Part shown: piece after piece, positions 1 to 8,506 of the stretch | How positions within the stretch are numbered: position 1 is the first letter of the stretch | How the letters are laid out: each line of letters begins with the position of its first letter | From: Paracoccaceae bacterium | Lineage (GTDB): Bacteria; Pseudomonadota; Alphaproteobacteria; Rhizobiales; Stappiaceae | Length of the DNA stretch: 45,227 nt | Direction of reading: 5' to 3' | NCBI GenBank assembly: GCA_002709505.1 | Contig: PARB01000049.1 | Coordinates: 1-45,227 of the forward strand | Program-made: the position numbers and the translations under genes | Notes under the pieces: model-generated | What the model was told of the DNA's origin: nothing | The model's input: the letters and a program-made list of their open reading frames with translations, nothing else | Database searches by the model: none

Positions 1-646
1 CATCGAACTGATGCTCAAGTCAGAAAACTTCAACGTCTATACGACGGATCTTGGCGAGGAAGGTATCGACCTCGGCAAACTCTACGACTACGACATCATC
101 ATGTTGGATCTCAATCTTCCCGATATGTCGGGTTACGAGGTTCTGCGGACGTTGCGCGTGGCGAAGGTAAAGACTCCGATCCTCATCCTCTCCGGCCTCG
201 CCGGGATAGAGGACAAGGTTCGCGGTCTTGGGTTCGGCGCAGACGATTACATGACCAAGCCGTTCCACAAGGACGAGCTTGTCGCGCGCATTCATGCGAT
301 TGTGCGCCGCTCCAAGGGCCATGCACAGTCGGTCATCACGACCGGCGACCTTGTGGTCAATCTGGACACCAAGACGGTGGAGGTATCCGGTCAGCGGGTG
401 CATCTGACCGGCAAGGAGTACCAGATGCTCGAACTGCTCTCCCTGCGCAAGGGAACCACGCTCACCAAGGAGATGTTCCTGAACCATCTCTACGGCGGCA
501 TGGACGAGCCGGAGCTCAAGATCATCGACGTCTTCATCTGCAAGCTTCGCAAGAAGCTCGCCGCGGCGACGTCGGGAAAGAATTACATCGAGACTGTCTG
601 GGGCCGCGGCTACGTGCTGCGCGAACCCGAGGAGAAAGCCGCCTGA
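1..646 (+). CDS. ctrA: Cell-cycle response regulator CtrA (5' end outside window)
   Basis: CtrA is the OmpR-type master cell-cycle regulator of alphaproteobacteria; it binds TTAA-N7-TTAA sites and controls division, motility and envelope genes. The frame is open from the first bases, and the visible part begins inside receiver helix 1 ([10 protein letters not shown]), so roughly the first 17 residues are missing. Visible are the phospho-acceptor region ([13 protein letters not shown]), the switch lysine in D-Y-M-T-K-P-F, and a winged-helix DNA-binding domain ending in V-W-G-R-G-Y-V-L-R. Identity to the CtrA family is near complete over the receiver. Its phosphodonor ChpT lies 7 kb away on the other strand. 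Its own promoter is outside the window, so its autoregulation cannot be judged. The first in-window ATG at 11 is internal, not the start. Confidence 0.97.
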   Translation, partial: IELMLKSENFNVYTTDLGEEGIDLGKLYDYDIIMLDLNLPDMSGYEVLRTLRVAKVKTPILILSGLAGIEDKVRGLGFGADDYMTKPFHKDELVARIHAIVRRSKGHAQSVITTGDLVVNLDTKTVEVSGQRVHLTGKEYQMLELLSLRKGTTLTKEMFLNHLYGGMDEPELKIIDVFICKLRKKLAAATSGKNYIETVWGRGYVLREPEEKAA

Positions 647-690
647 GGGCAGCTGTCCTCGCGGCCTTTCCCCGCAAACGACCAACGTTA

Positions 691-719
691 AAAGGCCTCG
701 CGGATCGCGGGGTCTTTTT
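691..719 (+). terminator. Rho-independent terminator of ctrA
   Basis: A stem of about 12 pairs (AAAGGCCTCGCG / CGCGGGGTCTTT, with G-T wobbles) closes on a three-base GAT loop and runs into a T-rich tail. It lies 45 bases after the ctrA stop, so ctrA ends as its own transcription unit. Confidence 0.8.
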
Positions 720-808
720 CGTTCGGGACCCGGGCCCCGAAGGTCCGGCCACGGGGCCCGCACGACACACCCGGCCCCTCCCCCTCGCATGTGAAGGACC
801 ACGGTAGG

Positions 809-1162
809 ATGACGGACAAGATCAACCTTGCGGAGAAGCTCTCCACCTTCGACGAGAGATGGTCGCCGCGCACGGTGGCATCGTTCAACGGGCATGACGT
901 CATGGTCGTGAAGGTCGAAGGCGAGTTCACCTGGCACGCGCATCCCGATACCGACGACTTCTTCCTTGTTCTGAAGGGCGAAATCGATATCCGGCTGCGG
1001 GACCGAACCGTGACACTCAAGGCGGGCGAAATGTTCGTCGTGCCCAAGAATGTCGAACATTGCCCCTTCGCCCGCGAAGAGGCTCATCTTCTCTTGATCG
1101 AACCCGCGGGCACGCCGAACACGGGCGATCCCGAGACCGCCGCCCGCCGCACGGAAATCTGA
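809..1162 (+). CDS. Small single-domain cupin protein
   Basis: This 117-residue protein is a single cupin beta-barrel. Motif 1 is visible as W-H-A-H-P-D-T-D-D-F-F-L-V-L-K-G, with the two metal-binding histidines but Asp where the usual Glu stands. Motif 2 is visible as G-E-M-F-V-V-P-K-N-V-E-H, with the third histidine. Such cupins bind a divalent metal; some are enzymes and others bind small ligands, and the sequence does not show which. I chose the ATG at 809 because a GAAGGA Shine-Dalgarno sits ten bases upstream; an in-frame GTG at 791 lies on top of that site. It stands alone between ctrA and the convergent cheR. A catalytic role is not established. Confidence 0.85.
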   Translation: MTDKINLAEKLSTFDERWSPRTVASFNGHDVMVVKVEGEFTWHAHPDTDDFFLVLKGEIDIRLRDRTVTLKAGEMFVVPKNVEHCPFAREEAHLLLIEPAGTPNTGDPETAARRTEI

Positions 1163-1195
1163 TCGCGCGCAGGCGATACACGGGGGGCACATGAA

Positions 1196-1225
1196 AAGCG
1201 GCGGGTCCGGTGGACACCGCCGCTT
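1196..1225. terminator. Convergent hairpin between cupin gene and cheR
   Basis: A perfect nine-pair stem (AAGCGGCGG / CCGCCGCTT) lies between the two convergent stop codons. On the minus strand it runs into CTTTTC, so it most likely ends the che operon; the plus-strand tail is poorer in T. Confidence 0.55.
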
Positions 1226-1286
1226 GTCGCATTCGTCTCGTTTTCAGGCCGATACTGCCCGGCTTGAACCCAAGCCCGACCTGACC

Positions 1287-2150
1287 CTAACCGGCGATCC
1301 GTGCCCGGAACGGGCTCTGGCCGATGGCTCCCTGGCCTGCCGTTGCCGTTTGATACAGGCCGCGGTGGTCGGGAACGGGACGGAAGGCATCGGTCAGTCC
1401 GACGACCGTCTCCGCCGCGCCAAGCACCAGATAGCCGTCGCTCGGCATCTGCTTCGCCATGCGCTGCAGCACGTCGACCTTGGTCGGCTGGTCGAAATAG
1501 ATCAGCACGTTGCGGCAGAAGAGAATGTCGAAGGTGCCGAGCGTGGAAAAGCTCTCCAGCAGGTTGAGCTTGCGCCACTGCACCATCGCGCGGATGTCCG
1601 GATTGATCTGCCAGAGATCGCCCTTCTGGGTAAAATATTTCAGCAGCATCTGGATCGGCAGGCCGCGCTGGACCTCGAACTGGCTGTAGATGCCGTTGCG
1701 CGCCTTGTCCAGAACCTCGCCCGACAGGTCGGTGCCGAGGATCTCGACGCGAAAGCCGCCGACCTTCTGGGCTTCTTCCTTCAGGCAGATGGCGAGCGAA
1801 TAGGGCTCCTGGCCGGTGGAGGCGGCCGCGCACCAGATACGGATCGTGCGCCGGTCGGCCCGCGCCTTCAGCATCGCCGGCAACATCGTCTCGCGGAAAT
1901 GCTTGAACGGCGTGGTGTCGCGGAAGAAGAAGGATTCATTCGTGGTCATGGCCTCGACCACGTCGGACGCGATCTGCATCGCGCCGGGACGCTGCATCGC
2001 CTGCACGAGTTCGGACAGGCCGGCGAGGCCATGCCGGCGCGCGACCGGAAGCAGGCGGCTTTCCACGAGGTACTGTTTCTCGTTGCTCAGTACGAGCCCG
2101 GACTGGGATTTCAGGTACTGCTTGAGATACTCGAACTGGGACGCAATCAC
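1287..2150 (-). CDS. cheR: Chemotaxis protein methyltransferase CheR
   Basis: CheR transfers methyl groups from S-adenosylmethionine to glutamates of chemoreceptors and so sets adaptation. The 287-residue length is standard. The N-terminal all-alpha receptor-binding domain is followed by the SAM-binding Rossmann domain, with I-W-C-A-A-A-S-T-G-Q-E-P-Y-S-L-A, the L-G-T-D-L-S acidic loop and F-D-I-L-F-C-R-N-V-L-I-Y-F. The start is GTG at 2150, overlapping the cheB stop by four bases (GTGA), with a GGAGG seven bases upstream; this indicates translational coupling. It is the last gene of cheA-cheW-cheY-cheB-cheR. No receptor with a C-terminal methylation pentapeptide is seen in the window. Confidence 0.95.
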   Translation of the reverse strand: MIASQFEYLKQYLKSQSGLVLSNEKQYLVESRLLPVARRHGLAGLSELVQAMQRPGAMQIASDVVEAMTTNESFFFRDTTPFKHFRETMLPAMLKARADRRTIRIWCAAASTGQEPYSLAICLKEEAQKVGGFRVEILGTDLSGEVLDKARNGIYSQFEVQRGLPIQMLLKYFTQKGDLWQINPDIRAMVQWRKLNLLESFSTLGTFDILFCRNVLIYFDQPTKVDVLQRMAKQMPSDGYLVLGAAETVVGLTDAFRPVPDHRGLYQTATAGQGAIGQSPFRARIAG

Positions 2151-3364
2151 CTGAGACCTCCACTCAACAATCCGACGACCTTCGGCCCGATCCTCGAGAT
2201 CGGGAGAATGTCGCTACACAGACCCGTGTGGGCCGCTGCTCCAGGCATGCCCCAGACAACGCTGCTGGCTTCGTCCTGGGCAATAATGCTTCCGCCACCT
2301 GCGGAGATCGTCCGCACGCCGTTTGCGCCGTCATGGCCCATGCCGGTCAAAACGATCGCAAGCGTCGCCGAGCCGTAGACCTTGGCCACGCTGTCGAACA
2401 GGGGATCGACGGCCGGCTTGCAGAAGTTGATCGGCGGCCCGTCCTCCAGACAGGCGACCGGCTGGCCGCCGTCCTTCTTCAAGATCATGTGCTTGCCACC
2501 CGGCGCGACGTAGATATGGCCGGGCTTGAGCACCTCGCCGTCCTCGGCTTCCTTCGCCGGGCGCATCGCCGCCTTCGCGAGATGCTCGGCCAGGATCGCC
2601 GTGAAGGTCGGCGGCATGTGCTGTGTCACCACGACGGGCACGTCGCGGATCGCCGTTCCGATCTCGCTGAGCACCTGCTGCAAGGCCTGCGGACCGCCGG
2701 TCGAGGATCCGATCGCGACAATGCGCGGCTTGACGTTCGAATAGGGCCGCGTTTTCAGCGCCGGCTTCGCAGCGACCGGCGCCGGTGCCGCCGCCATGCG
2801 GCTGTAGCCTTGCGCGGCAGTGGCTGCGCGCGAGACCGGCAACTGCGACACCGTCTGGCCGGCGCTCGTCTGCGCGCGCATCTGGCGACCGCCGAGCGGG
2901 CGCGACGCCCTGCGGCGCTCGCCGAGCGCCTTGATCTTCTCGATCAGCTCGCGCCGGAAATCGACGGAGGTGGTGACCTCGCTGGTGGATTCCGGCTTGG
3001 GAACATAGTCCTGTGCCCCGAGCGAAAGCGCCCGCAGGCTGATTTCCGCATTGCGCCGCGTCAGCGTCGACGCCATGACGACGATGAGGTCGCGCTTCTT
3101 CTTCAGCATCAGCGGGAGGGCGGTGAGACCGTCCATCTCCGGCATCTCGATGTCGAGAACGACGACATCGGGATTGCTCCGTTCAATGTCGTCGACGGCG
3201 AGCTTGCCGTTGCGGTGCGAGGCGACGAGATGCAGGGCCGGGTCCGCCTCGACCCAACGGCTGAGCAGTCCGCGAATGACCACGGAATCGTCCACGACCA
3301 TGACGCGGACACGATCCGGGTTGGCGCCGCCTTGTGGAAGCGACGCAGATGGAGAAGCGATCAT
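2147..3364 (-). CDS. cheB: Protein-glutamate methylesterase/deamidase CheB
   Basis: CheB removes receptor methyl groups once phosphorylated by CheA. Domains are a receiver at about residues 20-140, with phospho-Asp near 71 (V-V-V-L-D-I-E-M-P-E-M-D-G), a low-complexity linker rich in A, Q and R, and a C-terminal esterase. The catalytic serine sits in I-A-I-G-S-S-T-G-G-P, the histidine in V-T-Q-H-M-P-P and the aspartate in G-M-G-H-D-G. I set the start at the ATG at 3364 because it follows cheY by 22 bases; a longer frame upstream would run into cheY. The 405 residues are longer than in enteric CheB, mostly from the extended linker, as in other alphaproteobacteria. Confidence 0.95.
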   Translation of the reverse strand: MIASPSASLPQGGANPDRVRVMVVDDSVVIRGLLSRWVEADPALHLVASHRNGKLAVDDIERSNPDVVVLDIEMPEMDGLTALPLMLKKKRDLIVVMASTLTRRNAEISLRALSLGAQDYVPKPESTSEVTTSVDFRRELIEKIKALGERRRASRPLGGRQMRAQTSAGQTVSQLPVSRAATAAQGYSRMAAAPAPVAAKPALKTRPYSNVKPRIVAIGSSTGGPQALQQVLSEIGTAIRDVPVVVTQHMPPTFTAILAEHLAKAAMRPAKEAEDGEVLKPGHIYVAPGGKHMILKKDGGQPVACLEDGPPINFCKPAVDPLFDSVAKVYGSATLAIVLTGMGHDGANGVRTISAGGGSIIAQDEASSVVWGMPGAAAHTGLCSDILPISRIGPKVVGLLSGGLR

Positions 3365-3386
3365 GTAACGGACCCCGCAAGGGTGA

Positions 3387-3752
3387 CTAGATAAGCCCGG
3401 CTTCCTGGAACTTCGCTTCCACGATGTCCTTGTCAAAAGGCTTCATGATGTATTCGTTCGCACCGGCCCGCATCGCGCGGGTGATATGGGCGACGTCGTT
3501 CTCCGTGGTGCAGAAGACGACGATCGGCTGATCGCCGCCCTCTTCGCGCCGAAGCGACAACAGGAACTCGAGACCGTCCATTTCCGGCATGTTCCAGTCG
3601 AGCAGGATGGCGTCCGGCATCTGCTGGCGGCAGGCCTCGAGCGCCTTCAGGCCGTCCTCGGCTTCCGAAATGGAGAACTCGAGGTCCTCCAGAATGCGGC
3701 GCGCCACCTTGCGGATAACGCTGGAATCGTCGACGACGAGACAATGCTTCAT
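3387..3752 (-). CDS. cheY: CheY-type single-domain response regulator
   Basis: This 121-residue protein is a lone receiver domain. Acidic pocket residues D8 and D9, phospho-Asp D52 in L-L-D-W-N-M-P-E-M-D-G, a T-T pair at 82-83 and switch lysine K104 in Y-I-M-K-P-F are all present, so it should be phosphorylatable by the neighbouring CheA. It has no output domain and would act by binding a partner: a flagellar motor switch, or another target if this cluster is non-flagellar. It lies between cheW and cheB in the same operon. The family also includes DivK-like regulators; the operon position favours CheY. Confidence 0.92.
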   Translation of the reverse strand: MKHCLVVDDSSVIRKVARRILEDLEFSISEAEDGLKALEACRQQMPDAILLDWNMPEMDGLEFLLSLRREEGGDQPIVVFCTTENDVAHITRAMRAGANEYIMKPFDKDIVEAKFQEAGLI

Positions 3753-3809
3753 TTCAGTTTCTCCCGAGTGCCGAACATCGGCAGGTCGTTCCCAGGGACG
3801 AGAGGCCGA

Positions 3810-4292
3810 TCAGGCCGCGGCCTTGGGCTGTTCCACCATCGCGGAGAACAGCCGGGCAACGTCGAGGATGATCATCAGCTTGCCGTCCAGGCGATGAACG
3901 CCGCCGGAGATCTCGGCCCAGCGCTTGTCCAGGTTGGACGGGTTCGGCTCCTGCGAGGACGAGGAAAGCCGCAGCACCTCGCCGACGGAATCGATCACCA
4001 GCCCGTAGCTTTCGCCCTTCTGCTCGATGCCGACAGCCATCACCTGCGATCCGTCGTCGCGTTCGGGAAGATGCAGCAGCTTGCGCATGTCGATGGCGGT
4101 GACGATCCTGCCGCGCAGGTTCAGAACGCCTGCGACCTGCGGAGCGGCCAGAGGCACGCGGGTGACCCGCTCGGGCACGAACACATCGTGCACCTGGCTG
4201 ATCGGCAGGCCGAACAGCTGCCCTCCGATCACGACGGTCACATACTGGATGACCTCGTCGGCATTGGACGCGTGGTTGTCGTTGTTGGTCAT
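3810..4292 (-). CDS. cheW: Chemotaxis coupling protein CheW
   Basis: CheW is the SH3-like scaffold that links receptors to CheA. The whole protein is one CheW domain (V-I-Q-Y-V-T-V-V-I-G-G-Q-L-F-G-L-P-I, then V-L-N-L-R-G-R-I-V-T-A-I-D, then Y-G-L-V-I-D-S-V-G-E-V-L), preceded by about 15 polar residues. The length of 160 is usual. Its ATG overlaps the cheA stop (ATGA), so it is translationally coupled to cheA. A gap of 57 bases separates it from cheY. Confidence 0.95.
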   Translation of the reverse strand: MTNNDNHASNADEVIQYVTVVIGGQLFGLPISQVHDVFVPERVTRVPLAAPQVAGVLNLRGRIVTAIDMRKLLHLPERDDGSQVMAVGIEQKGESYGLVIDSVGEVLRLSSSSQEPNPSNLDKRWAEISGGVHRLDGKLMIILDVARLFSAMVEQPKAAA

Positions 4293-7048
4293 GCCGCAAT
4301 CCCCACTTCACCCGAGAACAGGTCCTTCAAGGAGGCGATCAGCCCCGGCCTGTCGAATTTCGCCACATAGTCGTCGAAGCCGGCCTGACGCCCGCGTTCG
4401 ATCGATGCCGGAGACACCACGGCCGACAGGGCCAGGATCGGCATCTTGCGGAACCGCGGATCGCGGCGCAGCGCCTCGCAGAACTCGAAGCCGTTGATTT
4501 CCGGCATTTCGATATCGCTGACAATCGCCTGGTACACGTCGCCGTTTTCCAGCAGCTCGAAGGCATGCTGCGCGCCCTGGCAGGCCGTCACGTCATAGCC
4601 GGCCGCCTTGAGAACCGGCGTCAGCATGTTGCGGAAGAAGGCGCTGTCGTCGACCAGAAGGACCTTCTTGGTCAGAGCGGCGATGTCCATTTCCTTGCGC
4701 ATGAACCAGTCCTCGAAGGCCTGGGGCAGGAAGTAGCCGAGATCGATGATCTCCGTCGCCTTGTCCTTGATGACGGCGGACCCGAGAACACCGGCGCGGT
4801 CGGATCCGACCTCGATGTTCATGCGGTCCTCGACGATGTCGACGATCTCGTCGACAACGAGGCCCATCGAGCGGCCGGCGTCGGAGAAGACCAGCATCGG
4901 CTGGGTGCCTTCCGAGCGACGCGTCTGAGCCGGGTCGATATAGACCAGCGGCATCAGCGACCCGCGATACTGCACCAGATCGCGACCGTTGGACTGTTCG
5001 ATCTTGGTCACGTCGAACTCTTCCAGACGCGTGACCAGCGAGAGCGGCACGGCCTTCGGCTCTGCCGAACCGGCCCGGAACAGCAGCATCGACACCGTCG
5101 ACTGGCCGTCGAGCGCGGAGGTGATCGCCTCTTCCTGCTGCTTGCGCTCCTCGTCGGCGACCACGCTGGAGGCATGGCTCGCCATCGCGGAGGCGACGCC
5201 GTTCGGATCGATGATCATGATCACCGCGCCATCGCCCAGGATGGTGTTTCCGGAGAACATTGTCAGGTTGCGCAGCATCGTCGACATCGGCTTGACGACG
5301 ATTTCCTCCGTATGGAAGACCCCGTCGACGACCACGCCGAAGGTCTCGCTGCCGACCTGCATGACGACAATGAAGCCGGTGTCGGATTTCGTCTCCGTAT
5401 CGACCGCATTCGGATTGGCCCCGAGCAGATAGGACATCTGCACCAGCGGCAGCAGCTTGTTGCGCAGCCGCAGGACGGGCGTGTCCTTGATCCGTTCGAT
5501 CCGCGGCTCCGAGTTGTCCTGGACGCGCACCAGTTCGACCACTGAAAGCTGCGGAATGGCGAAACGGTCGCCCCCGGCCTCAACGATCAGCGCCGAGACG
5601 ATCGCGAGCGTCAGCGGGATCTTGATGATGAAGCTCGATCCCTTGCCCGGAACCGAGCGCAGGTCGATCGAGCCGCCGATGAGTTCGACGTTGTTGCGCA
5701 CCACGTCCATGCCGACGCCGCGGCCCGACACGCTGGTGACATTCGCCGCCGTCGAGAAGCCCGCGGCGAAGATGAACTTGTGGATCTGCTGATCCGTCAT
5801 CTTCTCCAGTTCGGCTTCGCTCGCCAGACCGCGCTCGAGCACCTTGGCCTTGACACGGTCGACGTCGATGCCGCGACCATCGTCGCGCACTTCGATGATG
5901 ATATGGCCGCCCTCGTGATAGGCGGAGAGCGTGATCGTGCCCTTCTCCGACTTGCCGGCGGCGCGGCGGTCGGCCGGCATCTCCAGACCGTGGTCGGCGG
6001 AGTTGCGGATCATGTGGGTGAGCGGATCCTTGATCAGCTCCAGCACCTGGCGATCAAGCTCGGTGTCGGCGCCGAGCATTTCCAGCTCGATCGGCTTCTC
6101 GAGTTCCTGGCTGAGATCGCGAACGATACGCGGAAGCTTCTGCCAGGCGTTTCCGATCGGCTGCATGCGCGTCTTCATGACGCCTTCCTGCAGCTCCGCG
6201 GTCACGTTGGACAGCCGCTGCAGCGGCACCTTGAACTCGGAATCCTCGTGACGGCGCACGATCTCCAGGAGCTGGTTGCGCGTCAGCACCAGTTCCGAGA
6301 CCATGGTCATCAGGTCTTCCAGCGTATCGACCGCGACGCGGATCGACTGGCTGGAGACGGACGCCTTCTTCTCGGTCGGCTCCTTGGCGGCGGGCTCTTC
6401 CTTGACCTTGGCCTTCACCTTGGCCGTTTCGGCCAGCGGCGCGGCTGCGACAGGTGCGGCTTCGGCCTCGACCTCATGGTCAAGCTCTTCCTCGGTCGCG
6501 GCGACCGGGAGCTCAACCTCGCATTCCGCCTCGCGGAAGGCGCGTTCGAGATCGTCCAGGGACACCTCGCCCGGGCGCAGCGGACGCTCCAGGCTCTGTT
6601 CGACGATGTCGCCGGTGGTGGTGTCCGCGGCCGGCTCTTCCGCCTGGGCGCCCGGCGCGGCCTTGGTCTCCGCCGAGAGCGACAGGCGCTCCAGTTCGGA
6701 GATCAGGTCGTCGTCGCTGCCTTCCGGCTCCGCACCGCCTGCCGTCTCGAGATCCGCGAGGATCTCCTTGATGCGGTCGATCGACGTCAGGATCAGCGAC
6801 ACCGCTTCCTGGGTGACCGGCGCTCCGTCGCGGAACTTGCCCATCAACGTCTCGGCCGCATGTGCCAACGCTTCCAGACGGGGCAACCCGAGGAACCCGC
6901 AGGTCCCCTTGATGGTGTGAACCAATCGGAAAACGTTATCAAGAATCTTGGCGTTGTTCGGTTCTTGCTCGAACTTCACGAGTTCGACGTCAACGACATC
7001 AAGGCTCTCGTTCGTTTCGGTAAGGAACTCGCTAAGCAAGTCGTCCAT
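4289..7048 (-). CDS. cheA: Hybrid chemotaxis histidine kinase CheA with C-terminal receiver
   Basis: CheA autophosphorylates in response to receptors and passes phosphate to CheY and CheB. In order: HPt domain (residues 1-105, phospho-His H44 in L-V-H-T-I-K-G), an acidic Ala/Glu linker, dimerisation helices near 235-300, a HATPase domain (N-box near 345, D-D-G-R-G-I-D, G-R-G-V-G-M-D), a CheW-like domain near 480-630, a second CheW-like region near 645-785, and a receiver near 795-915 with phospho-Asp near 845. The 919 residues exceed classical CheA (about 650). I start at the ATG at 7048 (M-D-D-L-L-S-E-F), because HPt homology begins there. The fused receiver could act as a phosphate sink or tune kinase output; CheA1 of the Azospirillum Che1 cluster has a comparable fusion. 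The separate P2 domain is not obvious. Confidence 0.95.
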   Translation of the reverse strand: MDDLLSEFLTETNESLDVVDVELVKFEQEPNNAKILDNVFRLVHTIKGTCGFLGLPRLEALAHAAETLMGKFRDGAPVTQEAVSLILTSIDRIKEILADLETAGGAEPEGSDDDLISELERLSLSAETKAAPGAQAEEPAADTTTGDIVEQSLERPLRPGEVSLDDLERAFREAECEVELPVAATEEELDHEVEAEAAPVAAAPLAETAKVKAKVKEEPAAKEPTEKKASVSSQSIRVAVDTLEDLMTMVSELVLTRNQLLEIVRRHEDSEFKVPLQRLSNVTAELQEGVMKTRMQPIGNAWQKLPRIVRDLSQELEKPIELEMLGADTELDRQVLELIKDPLTHMIRNSADHGLEMPADRRAAGKSEKGTITLSAYHEGGHIIIEVRDDGRGIDVDRVKAKVLERGLASEAELEKMTDQQIHKFIFAAGFSTAANVTSVSGRGVGMDVVRNNVELIGGSIDLRSVPGKGSSFIIKIPLTLAIVSALIVEAGGDRFAIPQLSVVELVRVQDNSEPRIERIKDTPVLRLRNKLLPLVQMSYLLGANPNAVDTETKSDTGFIVVMQVGSETFGVVVDGVFHTEEIVVKPMSTMLRNLTMFSGNTILGDGAVIMIIDPNGVASAMASHASSVVADEERKQQEEAITSALDGQSTVSMLLFRAGSAEPKAVPLSLVTRLEEFDVTKIEQSNGRDLVQYRGSLMPLVYIDPAQTRRSEGTQPMLVFSDAGRSMGLVVDEIVDIVEDRMNIEVGSDRAGVLGSAVIKDKATEIIDLGYFLPQAFEDWFMRKEMDIAALTKKVLLVDDSAFFRNMLTPVLKAAGYDVTACQGAQHAFELLENGDVYQAIVSDIEMPEINGFEFCEALRRDPRFRKMPILALSAVVSPASIERGRQAGFDDYVAKFDRPGLIASLKDLFSGEVGIAA

Positions 7049-7081
7049 GGTCAAACTCACCCGACTGGTTACTGGTACACA

Positions 7082-7101
7082 GCCCGGATCTAAGTCCGGG
7101 C
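7082..7101 (-). promoter_or_regulatory. Hairpin in the cheA leader
   Basis: A perfect seven-pair stem (GCCCGGA / TCCGGGC) with a six-base loop lies 34 bases before the cheA start, in the gap after chpT. There is no T-run, so it is not a simple terminator. It may be a processing or stability element separating chpT and cheA expression. Confidence 0.35.
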
Positions 7102-7179
7102 AACCCATCCCTCGTCGAAGAGCATGCCGCCGAAACAGTTAAGATAAATTGAAACCAGAGAACTACGTCTGGCGCTAAA

Positions 7180-7824
7180 TTACGCCACAGAGGCCGCAGT
7201 AATTTTTACGCCGTCTTCTTCCTTAACGACCTCTAAATTCATTCCCGATTCCCGTGCAAGAAGCGCCGCATACACCGGCTGAACCGTATGGGCGTCGATC
7301 CGCTCCGGTTCATTGCCGGCCATCATGTCGAGCACCAGCGCCGGCACCTTGGTCGTCGAGCCGGTGACCTTGAGTTCGAAGGTCGGCGACTGGGGTTCGC
7401 CGCGCATCGTGACGGTGATCAGACCGCCACGCGGGACGCACTGGTTTGCGAGCAGGATGAGGTTGAGGAGCAGCTTGACCCGGTTCTTGGGCATCAACAG
7501 CCGCGGCACCTGCCATTCGAGGTCCGCCTTTTCATTGGCCAGGAACCCGGCGGCAACCGACTGCGCGTCGCCAAGATCGATTTCCGCCCCGGCGGAGCCC
7601 GCCGCCCCGAAGGCGAGACGCGCGAACTGGAGCTTCGCAGAGGCCTGGCGGGCGCTCTTGCGAATCAGCTCCATCGCGAATTCCTTCATGTCGCCGCTGT
7701 CTTCCTCGTCGAGAACCTCAAGGCCGTTGGTGATGGCCCCCACCGGCGAGATGATGTCGTGGCAAACGCGGCTTGCAACAAGGGCTGCAAGGTCCAGGGC
7801 GCTGAGATCGTCGATGGCGGTCAT
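7180..7824 (-). CDS. chpT: Histidine phosphotransferase ChpT
   Basis: ChpT takes phosphate from the hybrid kinase CckA and gives it to CtrA and CpdR. The protein has 214 residues, the usual size. The phospho-His is H22 in S-R-V-C-H-D-I-I-S-P-V-G-A-I-T-N-G, which starts a four-helix dimerisation bundle. The rest is a degenerate HATPase-like domain (L-L-L-N-L-I-L-L-A, then G-G-L-I-T-V-T) without ATP-binding G-boxes, as in known ChpT. It is the first gene before cheA on the same strand, with a 131-base gap. Its partner CtrA is encoded at the window start. The kinase cckA is not in the window. Confidence 0.92.
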   Translation of the reverse strand: MTAIDDLSALDLAALVASRVCHDIISPVGAITNGLEVLDEEDSGDMKEFAMELIRKSARQASAKLQFARLAFGAAGSAGAEIDLGDAQSVAAGFLANEKADLEWQVPRLLMPKNRVKLLLNLILLANQCVPRGGLITVTMRGEPQSPTFELKVTGSTTKVPALVLDMMAGNEPERIDAHTVQPVYAALLARESGMNLEVVKEEDGVKITAASVA

Positions 7825-7879
7825 GCGGTCGTCCTCGAATGGGGCTGTCCGTCGATGGCGGAGGTGGCGCGCGTTTTCA

Positions 7880-7899
7880 CAGTGATTCGCGAAACACTG
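7880..7899. promoter_or_regulatory. Near-perfect palindrome upstream of chpT
   Basis: CAGTGATTCG and CGAAACACTG form a 20-base dyad with one mismatched pair and no spacer. It is centred about 65 bases upstream of the chpT start codon, where a dimeric regulator could bind. The protein that would bind it is unknown. Confidence 0.4.
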
Positions 7900-8011
7900 A
7901 AAGGGTTACACTTGGCGTCGCGCACTGCCAAGCGAACCGGGCGCCCGAAAGCGTCAGAAAAGCGGGCTATCGCCGGCCGAGGGCGCGGACGGTAACCCCT
8001 CTCCGCCTCGG

Positions 8012-8506
8012 CTACGGGTTGCTCCCCCGGCGACCGACACAGCCAAGCCGCGCGGCATTGCCCTTGGCCGCGCCCATCTGGCTCTGCGGATCGGCCAGGA
8101 AGAGAAACCGGTTGATCTCCGAGTGAAACAGCAGGAGGTCGCCGTCATAGAGGGCGAAGATCATCGGATTGCCCTCGGTCACGAACCCGTCGGCCAGCGC
8201 CACCGGGTCGCAGCCGGCCAGCTCCGGGGCATAGACTTCCGGGTCGGCCTCGAAGGCGGCCCGGTTGCCCTCGTTGAGAAACACCCAGATGGTCCCGCCC
8301 CAGCGCAATTCATGACGCGGAAGACCCTCAAGCGGCTGGCGGGCGATGAAATAGGCGACGGGATCACGTCCGCCGAGCGCATAGCCGCTCATCGTGTCGG
8401 TGGCGTAATCCTGCGCGTACGTCCCCGATCCGCCGGAAAACAGGGCGACAACGGCCATGGCGGCCCGCCACCATAATGTCTTCGGAATTCGATTACACTC
8501 TGACAC
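8012..8506 (-). CDS. Putative secreted YHS-like domain protein
   Basis: From a GTG at 8506 the product is 164 residues: a positively charged N-terminus, a hydrophobic segment (A-A-M-A-V-V-A-L-F) ending in a likely signal-peptidase site near T-Y-A-Q, then a domain resembling YHS proteins (S-G-Y-A-L-G-G-R-D-P-V-A-Y-F, W-G-G-T-I-W-V-F-L-N-E-G-N-R-A-A-F, P-E-V-Y-A-P-E-L-A-G-C). YHS domains are linked to metal binding or metal-handling proteins; no activity can be assigned here. I chose 8506 because GGAG lies eight bases upstream and the signal peptide follows directly. The frame stays open to 8581, but an ATG start there would put about 25 extra residues before the signal sequence. It is divergent from eipA. 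Confidence 0.7.
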   Translation of the reverse strand: MSECNRIPKTLWWRAAMAVVALFSGGSGTYAQDYATDTMSGYALGGRDPVAYFIARQPLEGLPRHELRWGGTIWVFLNEGNRAAFEADPEVYAPELAGCDPVALADGFVTEGNPMIFALYDGDLLLFHSEINRFLFLADPQSQMGAAKGNAARLGCVGRRGSNP

